Counted from the first letter of the stretch, positions 1 to 5,064 are shown. The stretch: DNA of 6,436 nucleotides from Candidatus Bipolaricaulota bacterium (GCA_030612485.1 JAUWNS010000137.1:1-6436), one strand, 5' to 3'. Notes: generated by a model from the letters alone, not told the origin. Made by a program: numbers and translations.

Positions 1-1313
1 GTAATGTCGTAGTCGGGAAACTCGTCCCGTGCGATCTGAGAGGCGGAGTAGATCGACGCGCCGCTCTCGTTCACCAGAACGATCGAGATTCGCTTCTTGA
101 GATCTAGCTTGCGTACGAACTCTTCCGTCTCCCGGCTGGCCATTCCGTTTCCGATTGCGACTGCCTCGATGGAGAAGCGGTCTACAAGGTCGAGGATCAC
201 TATTCCCGCTTCCTTTACCAGCTTTTCCGACTGGGTGGGGTAGATGACCGTGTTGTGGAGGAGCTTCCCCTGTCGATCTAGGCAGACCACCTTACACCCG
301 GTGCGGGACCCTGGATCGATCGCGAGGACCGCCTTCTGTCCCCGTGGGGATGCCATGAGGAGTTCGCGCAGGTTCTGGGAGAAGACGCGGATCGCTTCGA
401 CGTCGGCGCGCTCTTTAGCACGGTGACGGATCTCTGTCTCCAGAGATGGGGCAAGGAGTCGTTTGTAGCTGTCATCAACTGCCAGGATCATCTCCTCCGA
501 AGCCGGACTGTGTCCATCGATGAATCGTCGGTGGAGACGTGTCAGGGCTTCTTCCTCCTGGGGGCGCAGCGTGAGCTTAAGAATTCCTTCCTGCTCGCCG
601 CGGAACATAGCGAGGATGCGGTGGCTCGGTGCCTTTGTGATTGACCCCTGCGAGTCGAAGTAGTCGCGGTACTTTGCTCCTTCGACCTCCTTCCCCTTGA
701 CGACTTTGGAAGTGATCATCCCTTTTTTGACGAACAGCGCACGTATGTCTCCCCGTGCTACTGCGTCCTCATTCACCCACTCGGCGATGATATCCCGCGC
801 GCCGGCAAGGGCAGCCTCGCTCGATTCGACCCCCTTTTTCGCATCGATGAACGCACGTGCCTCATCGCGCGGATCGATTGCAGGATCTTGCGAGAAGATC
901 AGCTTAGCGAACGGTTCGAGCCCCTTCTCGCGGGCGATCGTGGCCCGTGTCCGCCGCTTTGGTCTATAAGGGCGATAGATGTCTTCAAGCGCGGTCAGAG
1001 TCAGTGCTTCTTCCACGGAGATGCACAACTCATCGGTCAAGAGATCTCGTTCTTCGAGGGAGCTTAGGATAGCCTCGCGACGCTTGTCGAGCTCGGCGAG
1101 CTGTGCCAACCGATCGCGGATCACGGTGATCGCTACCTCGTCGAGCGACTCAGTCTGCTCCTTGCGGTAGCGGGCGATGAACGGAACCGTGCCCCCCTCA
1201 GAGAGGAGCGTAGCTGTGGCGCGCACCTGTGATGCGCTGATCTTCAGCTCTGTTGCGATACGATTGTCATGCAGTCCTGGCATAGTAATCTTCTTGTTCA
1301 CTTTACGGTCCAT
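1..1313 (-). CDS. tex: Tex, RNA-binding transcriptional accessory protein (N-terminal part, cut by window edge)
   Basis: Tex is a conserved cytoplasmic nucleic-acid-binding protein linked to transcription; family members are usually about 720-780 aa, so this is roughly the first 437 residues. The reverse-strand frame is open from the ATG at 1313 to the window edge. Visible landmarks are GTVPFIARYRKE (residues 41-52), DIYRPYRPKRRTRATIA (111-127), the start of the YqgF/RNase-H-like domain with AIDPGSRTGCK (331-341), GNGMASRETE (388-397) and VNESGASIYSAS (414-425), all in the order typical of Tex. The C-terminal helix-hairpin-helix and S1 RNA-binding domains would lie outside the window. The start is not certain: Met11 (ATG at 1283) is an alternative, but homology only becomes strong near residue 20, so either fits. 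It is transcribed divergently from the THEP1-type gene. A hairpin carrying the only Shine-Dalgarno-like stretch lies just upstream. Confidence 0.97.
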   Translation of the reverse strand, partial: MDRKVNKKITMPGLHDNRIATELKISASQVRATATLLSEGGTVPFIARYRKEQTESLDEVAITVIRDRLAQLAELDKRREAILSSLEERDLLTDELCISVEEALTLTALEDIYRPYRPKRRTRATIAREKGLEPFAKLIFSQDPAIDPRDEARAFIDAKKGVESSEAALAGARDIIAEWVNEDAVARGDIRALFVKKGMITSKVVKGKEVEGAKYRDYFDSQGSITKAPSHRILAMFRGEQEGILKLTLRPQEEEALTRLHRRFIDGHSPASEEMILAVDDSYKRLLAPSLETEIRHRAKERADVEAIRVFSQNLRELLMASPRGQKAVLAIDPGSRTGCKVVCLDRQGKLLHNTVIYPTQSEKLVKEAGIVILDLVDRFSIEAVAIGNGMASRETEEFVRKLDLKKRISIVLVNESGASIYSASQIARDEFPDYDI

Positions 1314-1491
1314 AACGCAAGGCAGCACACCTTTCGCTGCCCTACTAACGGAACTAATGTTAGGGAGTGTCTTCCGTGGGCGGAATCCTGACACCAAGCC
1401 TCTGAGACGAGATCCTGCTCCCGGAGTCCCGCAGGCTCACCTTATTATTTACGTCCAAGAGAGGATAGAATGGGGAGAGAGGTGGGTCAAG
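1314..1491. other. Divergent intergenic region between tex and the THEP1-type gene
   Basis: This 178-bp gap must hold the promoters of both divergent genes, but neither is convincing. For the plus strand, TAGAAT at 1466-1471 with TTATTA about 17 bp upstream is a weak candidate. For the minus strand, the complement of the ATGTTA stretch near 1357-1362 gives a TAACAT -10-like hexamer with a poor -35. A small inverted repeat, CTAAC and GTTAG with a 9-nt spacer, lies near 1345-1363. No gene or tRNA is seen. Confidence 0.4.
1321..1341 (-). promoter_or_regulatory. Hairpin in the tex leader holding a Shine-Dalgarno-like loop
   Basis: GGCAGC (1321-1326) and GCTGCC (1336-1341) are perfect complements around a 9-nt loop. 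In the tex mRNA the loop reads GAAAGGTGT and contains AGGTG, the only visible ribosome-binding-like sequence. It lies about 14 nt before the ATG, which is long unless the 3' half of the stem shortens the distance. A role in translation control is inference. A 6-bp inverted repeat can also occur by chance. Confidence 0.3.
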
Positions 1492-2010
1492 GTGCGAATT
1501 GCTATTACAGGGCGGCCGGGAGTGGGAAAGACGACGCTGATCGAGCGGGTACTCAACCAATTATCGATCAGTGCAGGGGGGATGTTGACCAAGGAGATCC
1601 GCAAGTGTGGCCATCGCGTCGGCTTTTCCGTCATTGCCATCGACACCAAAGAAGAGGGAATCCTCGCCCACCTGCATCAGACAAAGGGGCCGAGGTTGGG
1701 GCAGTACACCGTCAACCTGGATGATCTCGAAGGAGTGGGAATATCCGCCATCCGTCGTGCCGTGCAGGAGAAGGATCTAGTGGTGATCGACGAACTCGCA
1801 CCGATGGAGCTCTCCTCTCCTGCATTTATCCCCGCGGTGGAGGAGGCGCTGGCAAGCTGTAGAGACCTCATAATCTCCACCCACGCCCACCTGGACCACC
1901 CTCTTATCCACCGAATTCGTCGTGAACTCACCCTCTACCGTGTGAAGATGGGAAACCGCGATCGATTGGTGGAGACGATCGTCGATGCTTTTAGTCCCTC
2001 ATCGTCTTGA
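1492..2010 (+). CDS. THEP1-family nucleoside-triphosphatase (P-loop NTPase)
   Basis: THEP1 proteins are small P-loop enzymes, studied in Aquifex and as human NTPCR, that hydrolyse nucleoside triphosphates in vitro; their cellular role is unclear. The predicted protein is 172 aa, the usual family size. Walker A is GRPGVGKTT (residues 7-15). A segment characteristic of the family follows, GGMLTKEIRKCGHRVGFSVI (29-48). Walker B is LVVIDELAPMEL (96-107), where many relatives have DEIG. A late ISTHAH stretch (128-133) precedes the C-terminal region. I chose the GTG at 1492 because GAGAGGTGG sits about 7 nt upstream and the Walker A strand begins immediately, as in the family. The frame stays open upstream to 1177, but that part runs antisense to tex and looks like no protein. 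The stop codon lies inside a dispersed repeat, so the last few residues (SPSSS) may derive from it. No following gene is co-transcribed; a long non-coding gap comes next. Confidence 0.92.
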   Translation: MRIAITGRPGVGKTTLIERVLNQLSISAGGMLTKEIRKCGHRVGFSVIAIDTKEEGILAHLHQTKGPRLGQYTVNLDDLEGVGISAIRRAVQEKDLVVIDELAPMELSSPAFIPAVEEALASCRDLIISTHAHLDHPLIHRIRRELTLYRVKMGNRDRLVETIVDAFSPSSS

Positions 2011-2020
2011 GTGGGTAACT
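1996..2020 (-). repeat. Dispersed motif copy B, overlapping the end of the THEP1-type gene
   Basis: On the minus strand this reads AGTTACCCACTCAAGACGA followed by TGAGGG. It matches the repeat consensus GTTACCCACTCGAAACGA with two purine changes, then a weaker match. The TTGA inside it provides the TGA stop of the preceding gene. It is one of about five copies in the window. Confidence 0.6.
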
Positions 2021-2100
2021 GCAAGCTAAGATTGTCCGCGGTTTTTGCTCTGTGGAAACCAGGAATCCAGGAGAAGAAAAGACCCCGAAAGCTTGAGCCG

Positions 2101-2140
2101 GAAACAGAAAAGAGGCTCCTCGCTGTTTCGAGTGGGTAGT
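2101..2140 (-). repeat. Dispersed motif copy A with a small inverted repeat
   Basis: The minus strand reads ACTACCCACTCGAAACAGCG then AGGAGCC. It is related to the consensus GTTACCCACTCGAAACGA with a GA/AG swap. GAAACAG (2101-2107) and CTGTTTC (2123-2129) are perfect complements around a 15-nt loop, so this copy could form a hairpin. It has the same orientation as copy B about 120 bp away. Confidence 0.55.
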
Positions 2141-2182
2141 GGCTTCTAATTTCGGTTGTCACGGGACGGATGCCAAAGGAAA

Positions 2183-2446
2183 TTCACCACGAAGAGCACG
2201 AAGGACACGAAGAATGGCACTCGGTTCAAGCTGCAGCATCCGCAATCGGTCAAGTGCAAAAGCGGAAAAAGATAGTCGTGAGCCTAAATGAAGCCCATAG
2301 TCCAAAGTTCAACGTGGCAGACAAGCTGCTCACGCTACAAAAGAACAGGCTTTGTGGTAGCGTCGGGAGCTTGCCATGCATGGCTTGCCTCCGACGTTGC
2401 GCTTGTCCTCTGAACCCTTCGTGCTCTTCGTGTCCTTCGTGGTGAA
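2183..2446. repeat. 264-bp element with inverted CACGAAG tandem arms
   Basis: The left arm (2183-2214) starts TTCAC and continues with 9-bp units CACGAAGAG, CACGAAGGA, CACGAAGAA. The right arm (2416-2446) is the inverted equivalent, with the unit order swapped, so the arms pair over about 31 bp apart from two 2-bp mismatches. The interior of about 200 bp contains further complementary pairs: CGTGAGC (2277-2283) with GCTCACG (2328-2334), ACGCTAC (2332-2338) with GTAGCGT (2357-2363), and a 36-bp palindrome. I recall repeats of this CACGAAG type from many environmental bacterial genomes. No transposase is encoded, so it is a non-autonomous or purely structural element. Confidence 0.75.
2361..2396. 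repeat. 36-bp imperfect palindrome
   Basis: CGTCGG at the left end and CCGACG at the right are complementary. The centre is GCCATGCATGGC. The two 18-bp halves match at 14 positions. The left end overlaps the 3' arm of the neighbouring ACGCTAC/GTAGCGT stem, so the two structures would compete in a transcript or single strand. Confidence 0.65.
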
Positions 2447-2538
2447 ATGAGTCCATTACACAGCTTTGTACCTCTGCGAGAATCTTGGTGCTTGACCTTT
2501 CTCTTTAGTTACCCACTCGAAACGACGAAGAGCCAGAA
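2416..2538 (+). repeat. Long inverted repeat, left copy
   Basis: This segment is found again in reverse orientation at 4401-4524. In the 110-bp core I count about five substitutions, nearly all transitions, and one single-base indel, so about 95% identity; the last 14 bp are weaker. It begins with the CACGAAG-type arm, continues through GAGTCCATTACACAG and a CCTCTGCGAG stretch, and ends in the GTTACCCACTCGAAACGA motif. A weaker match (GCGCTT, GTCCTC) extends outward to about 2401. A small hairpin, AGCCAGA (2531-2537) with TCTGGCT (2547-2553), sits at its inner end. Confidence 0.9.
2507..2534 (+). repeat. Dispersed motif copy C
   Basis: The copy reads AGTTACCCACTCGAAACGA then CGAAGAGCC. It forms the inner end of the left long inverted repeat and is the copy closest to the consensus of the five. 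Confidence 0.7.
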
Positions 2539-2656
2539 CAGATCTCTCTGGCTTCATAGCCAAAGTGCCTCATGCCTATTTCCTGACTTCCTTAGAGATC
2601 GAAAGAGCCGCATCCTTACCCTTCCTCGGACACCGGCCAGAGAGAAGGGCACTGTT

Positions 2657-2696
2657 CTTTGCATACAGCGACGAAGTGTTATAATAGTGGATAACA
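2657..2696 (+). promoter_or_regulatory. Extended -10 promoter of the barrel-protein gene
   Basis: TGTTATAAT (2677-2685) is a perfect TATAAT preceded by TG with one base between, the extended -10 form that tolerates a weak -35. The -35 region CTTTGC (2657-2662) is poor at 17-bp spacing. Transcription would start near 2691-2692, giving a leader of about 40 nt. GTTAT (2679-2683) and ATAAC (2692-2696) form an inverted repeat over the -10 and start site that could be an operator, which is inference. Confidence 0.7.
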
Positions 2697-2731
2697 GGAA
2701 ATTCCATCCTGGTGAAAAAAAGGGGGTACGT

Positions 2732-3838
2732 ATGAAACGAATGATGGTGGTGGGTTTGTTAGGTTGTCTGTTTACGGGCCTATTGGCGGTTGCTGCTCCA
2801 CTCTCTCTCTGCGACTACCATACTCCCGAAACGAGTCTCTCGGACATGAATTTGTCCTTTAGCTACCGCTACTTTGACGATCCGGCAACAGAAGGGGTCG
2901 ATGCGAGCTCCGGGCGGTTCTCGCTCGGCTACAACCAGCTCTATGACTCGCCAGTCATGGGATTCACCCTGACAGGTAACGGCGAGGTCGCCCTCACGGG
3001 CTTTAGTGTCACCGGCGGGCTCGGGCAGGGTGCCGGAACGCTGCGCTACTACCTTGTGGAGGAGACGCCTTTCTTCGGGTTCGGCGGGGTGGAGGGATCG
3101 TTCGCCACGGGGCAGCCTCAGCCGGGCTTGGCTCTTAGTGCCGGCCTTGGTTATGGCCGATTCAACGATGTAACACCGTTGGCTAAGGCGTTCAAGATCC
3201 AGCAAGATCTCGTCGCGCTAGAAGCGATCACCGATCGCTTGCCCGATGAAGTGTTGATGGCGATAGCAACGGAGATCGGCCGGCAGATCGAGTACGCAGA
3301 GCTGAAGGATCTCGTCGCGGTGATTGAAACACTGATCGAGGACGCGTCCGGTGCCACACTGAACGCCCGCGCGCTCCTCTCTATCGAGGACGAGATCCTC
3401 GCTACCGGGGATGAGAAGTACTGCGGCTGGTCGGTGCAAGGCGGGATCGGATACGAGATCGTCGATCCCTTCGGTGGTGAGAAGGATATCCTCCTCACCC
3501 TATCAGCCGATGCTGCCTTCGCCCCGGAGCCAGGTTCACAGCTTCTCTTCCACGCGAGCTTCTTCGGCCCGTTCGACATCATCGAAGAGAACACCTTGAC
3601 CGCGACAGCCTCCTACGATTACGCCCTCAGCGAGGACACGACGATCATTGCCAACTACAACCTGCAGCGGGTGCAGCCCCTGGGACAGGACGCAGTGGAC
3701 AGCCAATCGGCCTCGCTCGCAATCGCCTTCAACCTCGGCGGAGCGAACGTCTCCTTGCAGCTTGCACTGACAAAGGGAGTAGGTGCGATCGATTGGTCGA
3801 AGGAGATCACGGTCTCCGCAACGATGGACCTGCTCTAA
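2732..3838 (+). CDS. Exported, probable outer-membrane beta-barrel protein with a helical insert (function unknown)
   Basis: The 368-aa product begins with a signal peptide: MKRM, a hydrophobic stretch to about residue 20, and an AVAA cleavage region near 19-22. After it, residues about 38-145 and 230-368 are rich in short alternating, Gly- and aromatic-containing segments such as LSFSYRYF, FSLGYNQLY, LALSAGLGYG and LTATASYDYAL, as expected of transmembrane beta-strands. Between them, residues about 147-224 are strongly helical and charged (AKAFKIQQDLVALEAITDRL, then EVLMAIATEIGRQIEY), an unusual insert that could be a plug or periplasmic domain. The chain ends MDLL, not the terminal Phe common in proteobacterial barrels. 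The ATG at 2732 is chosen because AGGGGGT lies 4 nt upstream and the signal peptide starts there; the frame extends upstream only through repeats. A dedicated promoter and terminator make it a single-gene unit. The exact family is not recognised. Confidence 0.85.
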   Translation: MKRMMVVGLLGCLFTGLLAVAAPLSLCDYHTPETSLSDMNLSFSYRYFDDPATEGVDASSGRFSLGYNQLYDSPVMGFTLTGNGEVALTGFSVTGGLGQGAGTLRYYLVEETPFFGFGGVEGSFATGQPQPGLALSAGLGYGRFNDVTPLAKAFKIQQDLVALEAITDRLPDEVLMAIATEIGRQIEYAELKDLVAVIETLIEDASGATLNARALLSIEDEILATGDEKYCGWSVQGGIGYEIVDPFGGEKDILLTLSADAAFAPEPGSQLLFHASFFGPFDIIEENTLTATASYDYALSEDTTIIANYNLQRVQPLGQDAVDSQSASLAIAFNLGGANVSLQLALTKGVGAIDWSKEITVSATMDLL

Positions 3839-3853
3839 GAAAGAGATCACCCC

Positions 3854-3894
3854 GGGAGGGAACACCGCAGGATCGATGTTCCCTCCCTTATATT
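3854..3894 (+). terminator. Intrinsic terminator after the barrel-protein gene
   Basis: GGGAGGGAACA (3854-3864) and TGTTCCCTCCC (3877-3887) form a perfect 11-bp stem with a 12-nt loop, followed by TTATATT. The stem is very stable; the T-tract is short and interrupted. It starts 16 nt after the TAA stop and separates this gene from the next one. Confidence 0.8.
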
Positions 3895-3961
3895 CTGTAG
3901 GCGACCCCGCAGCAAGAGGTGAAAATCACTCGAAAGCAGAAGGAAAGGGGGGAGAAAAACG

Positions 3962-4390
3962 ATGGATGTGCCTAACGATATCAAGAAGGAAGCCTGGTCA
4001 CACTTCAAGGACTACCAGTATGTGATGTTGGCGACAGAAGAGGGTGAACAACCGCGGGTTCGCCCCGTTACCCTGATCAATTACGACCATAAGTTCTGGA
4101 TTGCAACAGGAACGAACAGTGCAAAGGTAAGAGAAATGCGAGGAAACCCGAATATAGAGTGCTGCCTACAGTTTCAGGAAGAGGCAGGCGGTGGCTACGT
4201 GCGCGTCACCGGGTTGGGAGAGGTCGTCACCGACCACGAGACAAAGAAGAAGCTCGCCGAACATATCGACTACTTTGATAAGCACTGGACAGGCGCCGAT
4301 GATCCCAGCTACGCATTGATTCAGATCATTCCGGTCGAGGTGGAGTACATGCGGCCGGGCGATATGGATGCGCAGAGGTTCGGGGTTTGA
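3962..4390 (+). CDS. Pyridoxamine 5'-phosphate oxidase-like, FMN-binding split-barrel protein
   Basis: The 142-aa protein has the layout of the small PNPOx-like split-barrel family, flavin-binding proteins that include general stress proteins and many of unknown substrate. Visible are the first strand YVMLATEEGEQPRVRPVTLI (residues about 19-38), then FWIATGTNSAKVREMRGNPN (about 45-64), matching the family pattern of aromatic-x-A-T, Ser-x-Lys-Val and Asn-Pro. Later come GYVRVTGLGEVV (about 78-89), a helix KKKLAEHIDYF, and a final strand ALIQIIPVEVEYMRPG. True PdxH enzymes are about 200 aa or more, so this is unlikely to be the vitamin B6 enzyme. A strong ribosome-binding site, AAAGGGGGGAG, lies about 7 nt before the ATG. 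It follows the barrel gene by 123 bp across a terminator and no clear promoter of its own is seen, so read-through or a weak local promoter is possible. Cofactor (FMN or F420) and substrate are not decidable here. Confidence 0.87.
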   Translation: MDVPNDIKKEAWSHFKDYQYVMLATEEGEQPRVRPVTLINYDHKFWIATGTNSAKVREMRGNPNIECCLQFQEEAGGGYVRVTGLGEVVTDHETKKKLAEHIDYFDKHWTGADDPSYALIQIIPVEVEYMRPGDMDAQRFGV

Positions 4391-4400
4391 GAAGGCCTCA

Positions 4401-4524
4401 TTTTGGCTCTTTATCGTTCCGAGTGGGTAACTAATGAGAAAGGGTCAAGCGCCAAGACTCTCGCAGAGGTACAAAACTGTGTAATGGACTCATTTCACCA
4501 CGAAGGACACGAAGAGCACGAAGG
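4401..4524 (-). repeat. Long inverted repeat, right copy
   Basis: This is the reverse-orientation partner of 2416-2538. The 31-bp outer arm (4494-4524, TTCACCACGAAGGACACGAA and onward) is identical to the complement of 2416-2446. The homology probably extends weakly to about 4540. Together the two copies bracket the barrel gene and the PNPOx-like gene, with motif ends facing inward and CACGAAG arms facing outward. The stop codon of the PNPOx-like gene lies just 11 bp before it. Confidence 0.9.
4405..4432 (-). repeat. Dispersed motif copy D
   Basis: The minus strand reads AGTTACCCACTCGGAACGA then TAAAGAGCC, differing from copy C at three positions. It is the inner end of the right long inverted repeat. 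Confidence 0.7.
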
Positions 4525-4559
4525 AGGAGGACGAAGCGCCTGATCCCGCTCTTACGCCT

Positions 4560-4597
4560 GGGGGGTGTAGTAGCCGGTCCTGTTTACTACACCCCCC
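4560..4597. repeat. Strong dyad 1, GGGGGGTGTAGTA hairpin
   Basis: GGGGGGTGTAGTA (4560-4572) and TACTACACCCCCC (4585-4597) are perfect 13-bp complements separated by 12 nt. No T-run follows on either strand, so it is not a standard terminator. The same stem recurs at 4816-4855 with an unrelated loop. Confidence 0.85.
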
Positions 4598-4679
4598 GAG
4601 GTGACATTGAAGTTCATCAGGAGTCCGGTCTTCACCCCCGCCAGCCGCAAAGAGATGCCTCCGGTTCTAGTTCTTCCCT

Positions 4680-4744
4680 ATGCAACGCTTTCATTTGCGC
4701 CTTTGCGAGAGGCACAAGCTTTTCCTCTCGCCCGTTCGTTGCAT
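4680..4744. repeat. Nested hairpin between the two dyads
   Basis: The outer stem ATGCAACG (4680-4687) with CGTTGCAT (4737-4744) and the inner stem GCGAGAGG (4705-4712) with CCTCTCGC (4724-4731) are both perfect 8-bp pairs. They are correctly nested, which is unlikely by chance. The left side between the stems holds TTTGCGCCTTTGCG, the inverted form of CGCAAAG units seen at 4646-4652 and 4755-4761. It could be a structured RNA or the fold of a mobile repeat. Confidence 0.65.
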
Positions 4745-4751
4745 TCACTCA

Positions 4752-4795
4752 AGCCGCAAAGGTGTCGCGACACCAAGATCGCCAAGGAATCTTGG
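4752..4795. repeat. Degenerate CCGCAAAGG/CGCCAAGG repeat with palindromes
   Basis: AGCCGCAAAGG is followed by a perfect 14-bp palindrome GGTGTCGCGACACC (4761-4774) and by a hairpin CCAAGAT (4773-4779) with ATCTTGG (4789-4795). The CGCAAAG and CGCCAAGG units resemble another short repeat type common in environmental genomes. AGCCGCAAAG also occurs directly repeated at 4643-4652. Confidence 0.5.
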
Positions 4796-4815
4796 TTTTC
4801 ACTCTCTACGTGCTT

Positions 4816-4855
4816 GGGGGGTGTAGTAATCGATTTGGAATTTACTACATCCCCC
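4816..4855. repeat. Strong dyad 2, GGGGGGTGTAGTAA hairpin
   Basis: GGGGGGTGTAGTAA (4816-4829) pairs with TTACTACATCCCCC (4842-4855) over 14 bp with one G-T position, around a 12-nt loop. It is the direct repeat of dyad 1, 256 bp downstream. Both are followed by GAG, but flanks and loops otherwise differ. Confidence 0.85.
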
Positions 4856-4920
4856 GAGCGCCCTCGGCGGTGAAAGCTTCTGCTTCGCAAGGAGAAGAGA
4901 AGACTGGTGGAATAGCCTGC

Positions 4921-4947
4921 GCTACCCCCTCGAAACGACAAGGAGGC
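4921..4947 (+). repeat. Dispersed motif copy E
   Basis: The copy reads GCTACCCCCTCGAAACGAC then AAGGAGGC. It matches about 20 of 26 positions of copy C and is the most diverged and most downstream one. Confidence 0.5.
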
Positions 4948-5008
4948 TTCATTGTTCAGTTCGGGCTTGCCCGCCGCACCGCGAGCAAGAAGGGGGCCTG
5001 CTAACTTG

Positions 5009-5034
5009 AGCCAGGGCAGACCGGCTTGCTTTTT
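5009..5034 (+). terminator. Possible weak terminator-like hairpin before the restriction gene
   Basis: AGCC (5009-5012) plus GG can pair with CC plus GGCT (5021-5026) with one bulged A, followed shortly by TTTTT at 5030-5034. The stem is short and imperfect. If real, it would insulate the restriction gene from upstream reading, but the call is weak. Confidence 0.25.
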
Positions 5035-5064
5035 CCCCTCTGATCATCAAGAATCCCAGAAGAG

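Larger units (their letters stand above)
2011..2731. other. 720-bp non-coding, repeat-filled gap
   Basis: No convincing gene lies here. It contains two copies of the dispersed motif, an element with inverted CACGAAG arms, one arm of the long inverted repeat, and then about 120 bp of unremarkable sequence before the promoter of the barrel gene. Small open frames that cross it translate the repeat units into His-Glu-Glu/His-Glu-Gly runs and are not credible proteins. No clear intrinsic terminator follows the THEP1-type gene. Confidence 0.7.
4391..5064. other. 674-bp non-coding repeat island
   Basis: No believable gene lies in this gap. In order it holds the right copy of the long inverted repeat, a GGGGGGTGTAGTA dyad, a nested hairpin, remnants of a CCGCAAAG/CGCCAAGG-type repeat with a 14-bp palindrome, a second dyad, a motif copy and a weak terminator-like hairpin. 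Short open frames on both strands cross these repeats with no ribosome-binding sites or recognisable domains. No clear promoter for the downstream restriction gene was found. Confidence 0.7.

Noticed and set aside
1374..1450. Possible tRNA-like stretch on the minus strand
   Set aside because: A GTCAGGATTCC stretch recalls a T-arm, but no acceptor stem, anticodon arm or CCA end can be assembled.
1177..1491. In-frame upstream extension of the THEP1-type gene to an ATG at 1177
   Set aside because: It runs antisense to the well-supported tex gene, resembles no protein, and the GTG at 1492 has a good ribosome-binding site directly before the Walker A strand.
2170..2456. Small open frames on both strands encoding His-Glu-Glu/His-Glu-Gly runs
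   Set aside because: They are translations of the 9-bp CACGAAG repeat units and the palindromic interior, with no ribosome-binding site or domain.
2447..2731. In-frame upstream extension of the barrel protein to 2447
   Set aside because: It starts inside the long repeat, crosses the promoter, and would bury the signal peptide. The ATG at 2732 has a strong ribosome-binding site.
2732..2770. Lipobox LLGC at Cys12 of the barrel protein
   Set aside because: The hydrophobic region continues past Cys12 to a normal AVAA cleavage site, and position 12 is too early for a typical lipoprotein signal.
3151..3865. Long open frames on the minus strand opposite the barrel gene
   Set aside because: They overlap the supported gene in other frames and show no domain, signal peptide or ribosome-binding site.
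4560..4600. Intrinsic terminator for the PNPOx-like gene
   Set aside because: The stem is strong but no T-run follows on either strand, and it lies 170 bp after the stop codon.
4560..4855. CRISPR array or integron attC sites
   Set aside because: There are only two dyads 256 bp apart, not regularly spaced repeats, and the core GTT/AAC bases of attC sites are absent.
4601..5004. Short open frames of 80-90 codons in the second repeat island
   Set aside because: They cross hairpins and repeat remnants, overlap one another on both strands and have no coding signature.
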